Part shown: positions 19,084 to 26,994 of the stretch, piece by piece
Position numbering within the stretch: position 1 is the first letter of the stretch
Layout: every line of letters begins with the position of its first letter
DNA from: Methylogaea oryzae
GTDB lineage: Bacteria; Pseudomonadota; Gammaproteobacteria; Methylococcales; Methylococcaceae
Assembly: GCF_019669985.1 (NCBI RefSeq)
Contig: NZ_AP019782.1
Span: 1,294,501-1,358,500, forward strand
Direction: 5' to 3'
DNA: 64,000 nt
Translations under genes and position numbers: made by a program
Notes under the pieces: model-generated
Told to the model about the DNA's origin: nothing
The model's input: the letters and a program-made list of their open reading frames with translations, nothing else
Database searches by the model: none

Positions 19084-19485
19084 TTAATGGGTTTTTCCCA
19101 CGTGCAAAAACACATTGGCGGCGAAGGCGACGATGCCGGCCACCAGGGGGAACTGCGCCGCCACCAGTACCGGTGCGGCTTCGTTGCGGCCCAGCAGCAT
19201 GGCGGCCAGGGCCGCCATCATCACCGGCATGGACACGTTGTGCAGCCAGAAATGGATGGCGGCCAAGCGGCTGCGGGCGGTTTGGGGGAAGACGCTGTAG
19301 ACCAGGCCGGCCAGGGCCAGCGTGGCCCAGCCCAGCAGGTTGAGATGGGTATGCACGGGGCGCAGCACGAAGCTTTCGCTGGCGCCCATGTACATGCCCA
19401 GGGCCAGGCCCAGCAGCAGGTAGATCACCGCGGCTTTCAGGCAGTTCGGGCCGACGGCCGAGGGGGAAACAGTGAATGCAGGCAT
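19084..19485 (-). CDS. Four-helix heme-copper-oxidase subunit I-like membrane protein
   Basis: A 133-residue protein with four hydrophobic helices. The segment PVHTHLNLLGWATLALAGLV resembles the haem-ligand region of cbb3 oxidase/NO reductase large subunits, and IHFWLHNVSMPVM carries further histidines. It is far too short to be a full oxidase subunit I (about 450 residues or more, 12 helices). Similar stand-alone proteins are commonly annotated as cytochrome-c-oxidase-like; their function is unknown. It lies downstream of the E1 alpha/beta pair with a 22-bp gap, suggesting a shared transcript, and upstream of the MDR gene. Confidence 0.75.
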   Translation of the reverse strand: MPAFTVSPSAVGPNCLKAAVIYLLLGLALGMYMGASESFVLRPVHTHLNLLGWATLALAGLVYSVFPQTARSRLAAIHFWLHNVSMPVMMAALAAMLLGRNEAAPVLVAAQFPLVAGIVAFAANVFLHVGKTH

Positions 19486-19507
19486 GGCGCTCTCCTTGTC
19501 GTTGGGG

Positions 19508-20473
19508 TTAGGCGATGGATTCGAACAGCTTCAGCGCGGCGGCGGCCACCGCGTCGGCGCTGGGCGCGCCGGCTTGTTCCAGCACGATATTGCCGGGGGT
19601 GGGCGCGTCGGGGCCGGCGAGTCGGATGACCGGCGCTTTGAGCGCTGCGAAGGCGTGTTCCGCGGCCAGCGCCGCCACTTCCGCGCCGACGCCGCACAGC
19701 CGGCCCGCTTCGTGCGCCACCACCAGCCGGCCGGTTTTGCGGACGGAGGCGAGTATGGCGGCTTCGTCCAGGGGCTTGAGGCTGCGCAGGTCGATCACTT
19801 CGGCGGCAATGCCGCGTTCGGCCAGGCGATCCGAGGCTTGCAGGCAGGCGGCGACGGTTTTGCCGTAGCCGATGAGGGTGACGTCGCCGCCGACGCGGCG
19901 GGTGGCGGCGCTGCCCAGGGGGACGAGGCAGTCCCCGTCGGGCACTTCGCCCGCTTGGTAGCCCAGGGACAGATCGGAGAAGAACAGCACCGGGTTGTCG
20001 TCGCGGATGGCCGCTTTCAGCAGGCCCTTGAAATCCGCCGGGTTGGAAGGCATCACCACCTTGAGTCCGGGGCTGTGCACGAACCAGGCCTCCAGGTTGT
20101 GGTTGTGCTGGGCGCCCACGCCCCAGCCGGCGCCGGTTTGGGTCATCACCACCAGGGGAAAGGCGAATTGTCCGCCGGACAAGTAACGCAGCTTGCCGGC
20201 GCTGTTGACGATCGCGTCCATGGCGTAGCAGAGGAAGGGGGCGAACAGCAGGTCCACCACCGGCCTGAGCCCCATGGCGGCCGCTCCCACGGCGGTGCCG
20301 GCGATGATGCCTTCCGCCAGGGGCGTGTTGCGTATCCGTTCCGGGCCGAATTCGGCCAGGAGATCGTGCCGTTTGGTGGCGACGCCTTCGCCGAACATCA
20401 GCACTTTGGCATCGCGGCGCATTTCTTCCGCCAGGGCTTGGGAAACGGCGTCGTTGACGGTGAGTTGTTGCAT
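19508..20473 (-). CDS. TPP-dependent dehydrogenase E1, beta subunit (pyruvate/acetoin type)
   Basis: A 321-residue protein of the E1-beta/transketolase C-terminal family. It begins MQQLTVNDAVSQALAEEM, and contains GEGVATKRHDLL, RIRNTPLAEGIIAGTAVGAA, and the C-terminal VIDLRSLKPLDEAAILASV with VVAHEAGR. E1-beta pairs with E1-alpha to decarboxylate a 2-oxoacid or cleave acetoin on TPP. The alpha gene is 14 bp upstream. No dihydrolipoyl acyltransferase (E2) or lipoamide dehydrogenase (E3) gene is adjacent; the next gene downstream is the oxidase-like membrane protein. Substrate cannot be assigned with confidence. Confidence 0.92.
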   Translation of the reverse strand: MQQLTVNDAVSQALAEEMRRDAKVLMFGEGVATKRHDLLAEFGPERIRNTPLAEGIIAGTAVGAAAMGLRPVVDLLFAPFLCYAMDAIVNSAGKLRYLSGGQFAFPLVVMTQTGAGWGVGAQHNHNLEAWFVHSPGLKVVMPSNPADFKGLLKAAIRDDNPVLFFSDLSLGYQAGEVPDGDCLVPLGSAATRRVGGDVTLIGYGKTVAACLQASDRLAERGIAAEVIDLRSLKPLDEAAILASVRKTGRLVVAHEAGRLCGVGAEVAALAAEHAFAALKAPVIRLAGPDAPTPGNIVLEQAGAPSADAVAAAALKLFESIA

Positions 20474-20487
20474 GGGTGCGTCTCCTT

Positions 20488-21450
20488 TCACGCGTACACG
20501 TCCGTAGCCAATTCCTCGGCGGCGGGGTAGGGCGAGGCCAGGGCGAAGGCCAAGCCGTTGTCGATATCGGCCGCCACGCGCTGGTGCAGGCGTTCCAGGC
20601 TTTCGGCGCTCAGGACGCCCTGCGCCAGCAGCCGCGCTTGCAAGGCGGCGATGGGATCGCGGCCGCGCCAACCCGCCAGCTCTTTCGCGTCCACGTAATG
20701 CTGGTCGTCCGGCTCGTAGTGGCCGCGCAGGCGGTAGGTTCGCGCTTCCAAGAAATAGGGCTGGCGGCTGCTTCTCACTTGGGCGGCGGCGGCGGCAGCA
20801 GCGGCGTATACCGCCTCCGCGTCGTTGCCGTCCACGCTGGCGCAGGGCATGGGATGGGCGGCGGCCCAGTCTCCGACGCTTTCCGCCGCCATGGCTTCGC
20901 GCCGGTGTACGAAGGCCTGCCATTGATTGTTTTCGCACACGTAGAGGATGGGCAGGCGCCACAGGGCGGCCAGGTTGAGGGATTCGTGGAACGCGCCTTC
21001 GCAGGCGGCGCCGTCGCCGAAGAAGCACACGGCGATGGCGGCGCTGCGCTCCATGGCCAGGGCTAACCCCACGCCGGTGGCGAGGGAAAGTTCGGCGCCG
21101 ACGATGGTGGAGGTGAGCACCACGCCCAGTTCCTTGGCGGAAATGTGCAGCGAGCCGCTTTTGCCTTTGCAATAGCCGGTGCTTTTGCCCATCACTTCGG
21201 CCAGCATGCGGCCGGTGTCGGCGCCCCGCGCCAATAAATGGCCGGCGCTGCGGTGGTTGGTGAGGATCAGGTCGTCCGCCGCCAGGGCTTGCACCACGCC
21301 CACGGCGACGGCCTCCTGGCCGACGGCGGTGCATGTGCCCGGCGCCTGGCCTTGCGCTTGCAGGGCGGCGGCTTTTTCCTCGTAGGCGCGAATCCTCAGC
21401 ATGGATTCGAGCATGGCGAGCAGCGTTGTATTGTCGGTGTTGGATTCCAT
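20488..21450 (-). CDS. TPP-dependent dehydrogenase E1, alpha subunit (pyruvate/acetoin type)
   Basis: A 320-residue E1-alpha. It has TAVGQEAVAVGVVQAL, the substrate-channel region GKSTGYCKGKSGSLHISAKE, and the TPP-binding motif GDGAACEGAFHESLNLAAL ending in ENNQ. The ATG at 21450 is preceded by AAGGAGT with six-base spacing, which decides this start over a more upstream Met in the same frame. It is the first gene of a probable operon alpha-beta-(oxidase-like)-(MDR oxidoreductase). The KGKSGSLH region is shared by pyruvate and acetoin E1s, so either is possible. Confidence 0.92.
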   Translation of the reverse strand: MESNTDNTTLLAMLESMLRIRAYEEKAAALQAQGQAPGTCTAVGQEAVAVGVVQALAADDLILTNHRSAGHLLARGADTGRMLAEVMGKSTGYCKGKSGSLHISAKELGVVLTSTIVGAELSLATGVGLALAMERSAAIAVCFFGDGAACEGAFHESLNLAALWRLPILYVCENNQWQAFVHRREAMAAESVGDWAAAHPMPCASVDGNDAEAVYAAAAAAAAQVRSSRQPYFLEARTYRLRGHYEPDDQHYVDAKELAGWRGRDPIAALQARLLAQGVLSAESLERLHQRVAADIDNGLAFALASPYPAAEELATDVYA

Positions 21451-21591
21451 CCGGTACTCCTTGTCGCGAGCAGGATTGCTCATGCCGGCAGCCGGCCGGC
21501 GGTTAAGGAGCGTCACTTTACGCCGTCTTGCACGGCAAAAGACCCGGAGGGCGGCCGTTTAGGCGTTTTTTAAGATGGCTGGAGCGAAGTT

Positions 21592-21999
21592 TTAGGAAAC
21601 CGGCGAGGACGGCTCGCCGGTTTTTCCCAGGAAGGCCGCCAATTGCGTATCGACTTCGAGGATGTGGCCCAGCAGCCATTGGTTCATGAAGCGCTGCAAT
21701 TCGTCCACCGACCACTGATCCTTGCCGATGCTGTCGCTGATGGCTGTCAGCTGCGCCATCAACTGATCGTGCATGGCGATGTGTTCCTGGTAGGACGGAT
21801 AGCTGGTCTGCTTCATCACGGCTTCTTCGTGGCTGAAGTGCTCCCGCACGTAGCGGTAGAGCTTCATCACGTGGTTGGTCAGCTCGGCCCGGCTTTGCGA
21901 ACCGACCACTTCATTGGCCAGGGCGAACAAATATTCGTGCTGGGCGTCAATGGTCGCGTCGCCGACGCGATAGTCATTTTTCCAAGAAAAAATCGCCAT
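21592..21999 (-). CDS. Bacteriohemerythrin
   Basis: A 135-residue single-domain hemerythrin. The di-iron ligands are all present: His in DAQHEYLF, His and Glu in HFSHEEAVM, His pair in YQEHIAMHDQL, and His/Asp in HILEVDTQL. Such proteins bind O2 reversibly and serve in oxygen delivery or sensing; in methanotrophs they have been tied to supplying methane monooxygenase. It is transcribed divergently from the first chemosensory gene, with 302 bp between start codons. The ATG at 21999 gives the canonical N-terminus MAIFSWKNDYRVGD. Confidence 0.94.
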   Translation of the reverse strand: MAIFSWKNDYRVGDATIDAQHEYLFALANEVVGSQSRAELTNHVMKLYRYVREHFSHEEAVMKQTSYPSYQEHIAMHDQLMAQLTAISDSIGKDQWSVDELQRFMNQWLLGHILEVDTQLAAFLGKTGEPSSPVS

Positions 22000-22301
22000 T
22001 CGCGTTCTCCGTGTTGCTAAAGGGATGATGAATTCGTTTTTGCGGCGGAGCCAACGATACAAGCGATGCGACCGGCGACGCAAGTGCGGATACGGCGGCC
22101 GGGAAGGCGGCCGTCGGGATGCTCGCCCAAGTTTGACGGAAACGCCTTCTACAGCTAGTCTCCAGCCGTATGAGGCGCGGATTTTGCGCGGTCGGTCACG
22201 CAATGTTTTGCAGCAGCGCGCGTGGGCGGAAAGCTGGACTTGGGACGGCCGATGTCTCGGGTGACGAGCATCCGGGCCGCGAATCGAATCGGTAGGGTGG
22301 A
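22000..22301. other. Divergent regulatory spacer, hemerythrin / chemosensory cluster
   Basis: No gene is seen. It must contain promoters in both directions. For the rightward genes a sigma70-like pair is visible at 22133-22161. No obvious operator palindrome was recognised. Confidence 0.5.
22133..22161 (+). promoter_or_regulatory. Candidate sigma70 promoter for the MCP-like gene
   Basis: TTGACG at 22133-22138 and TAGTCT at 22156-22161 are separated by 17 bp. The -35 is near consensus and the -10 is weak. It lies about 140 bp upstream of the first chemosensory start codon. Confidence 0.35.
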
Positions 22302-23498
22302 ATGAACGATAGCAATAGACAGTTTCTTTATTGGCCGTCCGTCTTGGGCGCGTCGGCGGGCGGCGTTTGCGCCGCATTGGGCGGCATGAGTTGGATCGCT
22401 TTGGCGGCCGGCGCGGTGCTGTTGCTGGCCGGCATCGGCGTGGGCCGGTATTTGGACGGAATCCATCAAGGCCAGCTGGCGGCGGCGAAAGCGGCGGCCA
22501 GCGATGCCATGGCCAAGCAAAGCCGGGAGGCCGTGCGTAACCGGGTCGAGCAGTTGGTGCGCTTTTATCTGCGAGTGATGCCCATATGGCGCACCCATAT
22601 CCAGACGGCGCGAACCCAGACGGAGGACGAAATCATCGCCCTAAGCGGCCGGTTTGCTTCCATCATCGCCGATTTGGAAAGCGCCATCGATAACTCGTCC
22701 TTGGGCGGCGAGGACGAGGCGAGTATCGGCTGCACTCTGCAAGACAGCGAAGAAGAGTTGCGCCGCGTGATAAATCTGCTGGAAGAAACGCTGGGCACCA
22801 CCAGCAAAATGGTAACGGAAATAAGAACCCTGGCCAGTTACACCACCGAGTTGGAAAACATGGCGAAACAAGTGGGCGATATTGCCGATCAGACGAACTT
22901 GCTGGCCTTGAACGCGGCCATCGAGGCGGCCCGCGCCGGCGAGCAAGGGCGCGGTTTCTCCGTGGTGGCGGACGAAGTGCGGCGCCTTTCGCAGATTTCC
23001 GGTAAAACCGGCAAGGAAATGCGGGAGAAGGTCAATTTGATCAGCCAGAAAATGATGTCGGCCCTGGAGGCGGCGGAGCAAACCGCTTTGCGGGACGTGG
23101 AGGCGGAGCATCAGTCGGAAGAGAAGCTGAAGGGCATCCTCAAGCGGCTGGACCAATTGCTCACGCGCATGACGCAATCCACCGCCATACTCCAGGCGCA
23201 GAACCGGGACATCCACCGCGAGATCGAGGGCGTGCTGGTTTCGCTGCAGTTCCAGGATCGGGTAAGCCAGATTCTGTGCCAGGTGGAGCACAACCTGGAT
23301 CAATTGCAAGGCCAGCTGGAAGGCTACGACAAGCGCTATCAGCATGAGGCGGAGTTCCTCGACGTGGATCAATGGCTGACCACGATGAGCGATACCTATA
23401 CCACCGACGACCAGCGCTTGAATCACCAGCGGGCGAGTGCGTCGGCTCGCGGCGCCGCGGTGCGGGCACAGGAAAGCACGGAAACCACATTCTTTTAG
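22302..23498 (+). CDS. Methyl-accepting chemotaxis-type protein without periplasmic sensor
   Basis: A 398-residue protein. Two hydrophobic helices (residues ~10-48) are separated by almost nothing, so there is no periplasmic ligand domain and no HAMP domain. The cytoplasmic part contains the receptor hairpin tip [21 protein letters not shown] followed by [15 protein letters not shown], so it can couple to CheA/CheW. The adaptation helices are short. The C-terminus ends ETTFF, an acidic-aromatic tail that might act as a docking site. It is the first gene of the chemosensory run, 91 bp before cheY. Confidence 0.85.
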   Translation: MNDSNRQFLYWPSVLGASAGGVCAALGGMSWIALAAGAVLLLAGIGVGRYLDGIHQGQLAAAKAAASDAMAKQSREAVRNRVEQLVRFYLRVMPIWRTHIQTARTQTEDEIIALSGRFASIIADLESAIDNSSLGGEDEASIGCTLQDSEEELRRVINLLEETLGTTSKMVTEIRTLASYTTELENMAKQVGDIADQTNLLALNAAIEAARAGEQGRGFSVVADEVRRLSQISGKTGKEMREKVNLISQKMMSALEAAEQTALRDVEAEHQSEEKLKGILKRLDQLLTRMTQSTAILQAQNRDIHREIEGVLVSLQFQDRVSQILCQVEHNLDQLQGQLEGYDKRYQHEAEFLDVDQWLTTMSDTYTTDDQRLNHQRASASARGAAVRAQESTETTFF

Positions 23499-23589
23499 AT
23501 GTGTATGAATTCATTCGGCCGGCTTGCCGCTTGGTTGGCCGAGCCGATGCCAATAGAACAAAACCCATAAAGTTGAATACGGTGGTGAA

Positions 23590-23958
23590 ATGGCAAAGAC
23601 CATATTGATAGTCGATGATTCCGCGTCCATCAGGCAAGTGGTGACCATCGCCCTGAAGGGCGCCGGCTATGACGTGATCGCCGCCAGCGACGGCCAGGAT
23701 GCGCTGAAGAAACTGGACGGGCAGAAAATACATCTCATCGTTTCCGATGTGAATATGCCCAATATGGACGGCATTGCCTTTGTTAAGGAGGTGAAAAAGC
23801 TGGCCAATTACAAATTCACGCCCATTATCATGTTGACCACGGAGTCCCAGCCGGAGAAAAAGGCCGAGGGCAAAGAGGCGGGCGCCAAGGCTTGGATCGT
23901 AAAGCCGTTCCAGCCGCCCCAGTTGCTGGACGCCGTATCCAAATTGATTTTGCCCTAG
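23590..23958 (+). CDS. cheY: CheY-like single-domain response regulator
   Basis: A 122-residue receiver domain with no output domain. The acidic pocket is present in ILIVDDSASIRQ, the phospho-acceptor Asp in IVSDVNMPNMDG, Thr in MLTTESQ, and Lys in WIVKPFQPPQ. It is presumably phosphorylated by the CheA encoded downstream. It has the usual length and is followed 10 bp later by the STAS gene. Whether it acts on a flagellar motor, twitching motility or another output is not shown by the window, since no motor genes are present. Confidence 0.94.
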   Translation: MAKTILIVDDSASIRQVVTIALKGAGYDVIAASDGQDALKKLDGQKIHLIVSDVNMPNMDGIAFVKEVKKLANYKFTPIIMLTTESQPEKKAEGKEAGAKAWIVKPFQPPQLLDAVSKLILP

Positions 23959-23968
23959 GGATCCGCCC

Positions 23969-24286
23969 ATGGTCGTCAAGAAAAAGCACAATGCCGCGTC
24001 GTCCAATCCCCTGCGGGTGGAAGGCGATTTCACCATCTATACGGCGGCGGCCTTGAAGCCGGCGCTGCTGGAGGCGTTGGCGGCCCAGGAGCAGCCGGCG
24101 CTGGATTTGTCTCTTGTCAGCGAAATGGACAGCGCCGGCTTGCAAGTGCTGCTGTTGCTCAAACGCGAGGCGGACAAGCTCGGCCGGCCGTTACGCCTGA
24201 TCGGCAGCAACCCGTTGGTGATGGAGATCATCGAGTTGTGCAATGTGTCCTCCTTGTTCGGGCAGGACTTATGTCATGACGCTTGA
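23969..24286 (+). CDS. STAS-domain protein (anti-sigma-factor-antagonist-like)
   Basis: A 105-residue STAS domain. DLSLVSEMDSAGLQVLLLL matches the phosphorylation-site region of SpoIIAA-type proteins, with Ser directly after the conserved Asp (MDSAG). STAS proteins occur inside several chemosensory operons, where their role is unclear. The gene is 10 bp after cheY. No anti-sigma kinase (RsbW/SpoIIAB type) is encoded nearby, so a partner-switch function is only a possibility. It ends the first block; a 427-bp gap separates it from cheA. Confidence 0.87.
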   Translation: MVVKKKHNAASSNPLRVEGDFTIYTAAALKPALLEALAAQEQPALDLSLVSEMDSAGLQVLLLLKREADKLGRPLRLIGSNPLVMEIIELCNVSSLFGQDLCHDA

Positions 24287-24713
24287 GCCGGCTGATATGA
24301 GACGCCCGTTCTGACGGCGGCGGCCGGGCGGGCGGTTCCGCGTCCGTTCCGGCTGCGCACGACGCCGCATCGTTTGCGTCGGCTGCAAGCAGCCTCGCCC
24401 AACGTGTTCTAAGCTTTGCGGGCAAGGTAGTCGTATGGTTGCCGAGCGCCTCCAGGGCGCTGGATGAATCGTTTCCGGCAGCCTTGGCCGCGCCGCTCGC
24501 GCTATCCGCATTCCATTTCGCGTTGCTTGCGTCCGTTCCTGCGAGCCGGCCGGGATGTAGGCTGCGCATGCCCCTCCCGAGGCGGCAACGGTTGGGCGGC
24601 CGGCGATGGTTTCGGCTACGCTTTAACGTAGATGCCGCGCGCGTACTGTGTGGATTGTCACATTTGTTTGTTAGTGTATTCTGAACTTCACTATTCCCCG
24701 TACTGGAGTGGCA
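24287..24713. other. Gene-free spacer between STAS gene and cheA
   Basis: No credible gene is seen; short frames on both strands lack domain features or ribosome sites. The right end becomes AT-rich and carries a promoter candidate at 24655-24682. Its presence suggests that cheA and the following genes form their own transcript. Confidence 0.5.
24655..24682 (+). promoter_or_regulatory. Candidate sigma70 promoter for cheA
   Basis: TTGTCA at 24655-24660 and TATTCT at 24677-24682 are 16 bp apart, in a locally AT-rich patch. The -10 is 31 bp upstream of the cheA ATG. Confidence 0.45.
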
Positions 24714-26924
24714 ATGACGGATGAACTTGAATTAGCCAAGCAAACCTTCGTCAACGAGGCTCAGGAGCTGCTGCGGGACATGGAGTCCGGGCTGATGCGC
24801 ATCGAAGCCGAGCCGGAGGATGCCGAGAACATCAATGCCGTGTTCCGCGCCGCCCATACCATCAAAGGGTCGGCGGGGCTGTTCGGATTGACGCCCATCG
24901 TCGGTTTTACCCACGTGGTGGAGACGGTGCTGGATCGGGTTCGCTCCGGCACGCTGGCGGTGGATGGCGAGCTGATCGCCCTGCTGCTGGAGTGCCGCGA
25001 CCACATCGAGACTTTGATCGACTTGCTAAGCCAAGGCATCGAGAATCCCGACGAAGGCACCGCGCACCAGGGGCAGAATTTGCGTACGCGCTTGGAGGCT
25101 TATCTGGGCGGCGGCGCGACCGCGGCCGGAGCCGCGCCGCCGGCCGCGGCGAACGCGGCGGAAGGCAGCGTGCCGGCGGGGCAAAACCTGGTGCGTAGCG
25201 AGCACTGGCATATTTCCCTCCGCTTTGGCGAGAACGTCCTGCGCAACGGCATGGACCCGCTGTCCTTCATTCGCTACCTGAAGACCCTGGGCGAAATCGT
25301 CCATATTTCCACGCTTTACGACGCCATGCCGGCCGCGGCCGATATGGATCCGGAGTCCTGCTACCTGGGCTTCGAAATCGTTTTCGACAGCACGGCCAGC
25401 AAGCCGGACATCGAGAAAGTGTTCGAATTCGTCGCCGACGATTGCCAGATTCGCATCTTTCCACCCCACAGCGAAATCGCCACCTTCCGCCAGTTGATCG
25501 AAGCGTTGCCGGAAAGCGATTTCAAGGTTGGCGAAATCCTGCTGAAAAGCGGCGCCTTGACCGAGCACGAATTGTCCATGGCGCTGAACTCTCAGACCGC
25601 TCCCGTCGCGGAGGGCGAAGAAGCGCCGCCGCCGGGCAAGCGCTTGGGGGAAATCCTGGTGGAGCAGGGCGTGGTGTATCCGGAAACGGTGCGATCCGCC
25701 CTGGACAAGCAGCAAAAGATTCAGGAGAGCAAGGCCAAGGAAAGCCGTTCCATCCGCATCGACGCGGAAAAACTCGATCAACTGATCAATCTGGTGGGTG
25801 AGCTGGTCATCGCCGGCGCCGGCACCAGCATGCTGGCGCGCAAGCACGGCTTGTCCGACGTTCTCGAATCGGCTTCGGTGATTTCCCGCTTGATCGAAGA
25901 CATCCGCGATCGTTCCTTGCGCTTGCGCATGGTGCCCATCGGCGAAACCTTCAACCGCTTTCGCCGCGTGGTACGCGACGTGACGCGCGAATTGAACAAA
26001 GACATCGACCTGGAAATCCGCGGCGGCGACACCGAGCTGGATAAAAGCGTGGTGGAAAAAATCGGCGATCCTCTGACCCATCTGGTGCGCAACTCCATGG
26101 ACCACGGCATCGAGGACGTGCAGACGCGCTTGGGGCTGGGCAAGCCCGCCAAGGGCCGGGTGGGGCTCAATGCCTATCACGACTCGGGCAATATCGTCAT
26201 CGAGGTCAGCGACGACGGCGGCGGCATCGACCGCGACAAGGTGCTGGCCAAAGCCATCGCCAAGGGCGTCGTGGCGCCCGGCGCCAACTTGTCGGATCAG
26301 GAAATTCTCCAGCTGATTTTCGCGCCTGGGCTTTCCACCGCCGATCAGGTCACCAATTTGTCCGGTCGCGGCGTGGGCATGGACGTGGTCAAGCGCAACG
26401 TATTGGCGCTGCGCGGCAGCGTGGAGGTCGCCAGCGAGTTGGGCGTGGGAACCACCGTTTCCATCCGCTTGCCGCTCACTTTGTCCATCATCGACGGATT
26501 CTTGGTGGGCGTGGGCAAGTCCACTTACGTATTGCCGCTGGACAGCGTGGTCGAATGCATCGAATTCGACAAGCAAAAGCAGCGCGACCACGAAGGCAAT
26601 TACATCAACCTGCGCGGCCAGGTGTTGCCGTACCTGAATTTGCGCCAACTCTTCGACGAGTCCAATGCCGACACGCTGCGAAAAAGCATCGTCGTGGTGC
26701 AGGGCGGCGGCCAGCAGATCGGCGTCGTGGTGGATCAATTGCTCGGCGAGTTCCAAACGGTGATCAAACCGTTGGGCAAGCTGTTCGAACGGTTACGTTG
26801 CGTCAGCGGCTCCACCATCCTGGGCAGCGGCGAAGTGGCGATGATTTTGGACGTCCCCAGTTTGATACAAGTGGCGGAAGGGCGAGGGAGCCAGCAAAAC
26901 TACGCGGCAACGCGACTGAATTGA
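24714..26924 (+). CDS. cheA: Chemotaxis histidine kinase CheA
   Basis: A 736-residue CheA. The Hpt domain carries phospho-His48 in [15 protein letters not shown]. Dimerisation starts near residue 344 ([17 protein letters not shown]). The ATPase has N-box NSMDHGIED (~460), G1 SDDGGGID and G2 GRGVGMDVV (~551). A CheW-like domain lies at ~590-725. Between Hpt and dimerisation domain there is a region with two repeats of a KxGEILxxxG pattern ([16 protein letters not shown] and [16 protein letters not shown]), resembling the N-terminal MshEN/T2SE fold; it replaces an obvious CheY-binding P2 domain. ATG 24714 has GGAG five bases upstream; a GTG six bases earlier is the alternative. Confidence 0.95.
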   Translation: MTDELELAKQTFVNEAQELLRDMESGLMRIEAEPEDAENINAVFRAAHTIKGSAGLFGLTPIVGFTHVVETVLDRVRSGTLAVDGELIALLLECRDHIETLIDLLSQGIENPDEGTAHQGQNLRTRLEAYLGGGATAAGAAPPAAANAAEGSVPAGQNLVRSEHWHISLRFGENVLRNGMDPLSFIRYLKTLGEIVHISTLYDAMPAAADMDPESCYLGFEIVFDSTASKPDIEKVFEFVADDCQIRIFPPHSEIATFRQLIEALPESDFKVGEILLKSGALTEHELSMALNSQTAPVAEGEEAPPPGKRLGEILVEQGVVYPETVRSALDKQQKIQESKAKESRSIRIDAEKLDQLINLVGELVIAGAGTSMLARKHGLSDVLESASVISRLIEDIRDRSLRLRMVPIGETFNRFRRVVRDVTRELNKDIDLEIRGGDTELDKSVVEKIGDPLTHLVRNSMDHGIEDVQTRLGLGKPAKGRVGLNAYHDSGNIVIEVSDDGGGIDRDKVLAKAIAKGVVAPGANLSDQEILQLIFAPGLSTADQVTNLSGRGVGMDVVKRNVLALRGSVEVASELGVGTTVSIRLPLTLSIIDGFLVGVGKSTYVLPLDSVVECIEFDKQKQRDHEGNYINLRGQVLPYLNLRQLFDESNADTLRKSIVVVQGGGQQIGVVVDQLLGEFQTVIKPLGKLFERLRCVSGSTILGSGEVAMILDVPSLIQVAEGRGSQQNYAATRLN

Positions 26925-26994
26925 GCGTTGCCCGCACGAGAAGGCGCCCAACGCGCGTCGGTTTTCAAAGCAGTTTCTTCATCGGAGAGCGGTT

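Noticed and set aside
24228-24569. A 113-codon minus-strand frame in the spacer before cheA.
   Set aside because: Low-complexity Ala/Arg/Ser composition, overlap with the STAS gene end, and no ribosome site.
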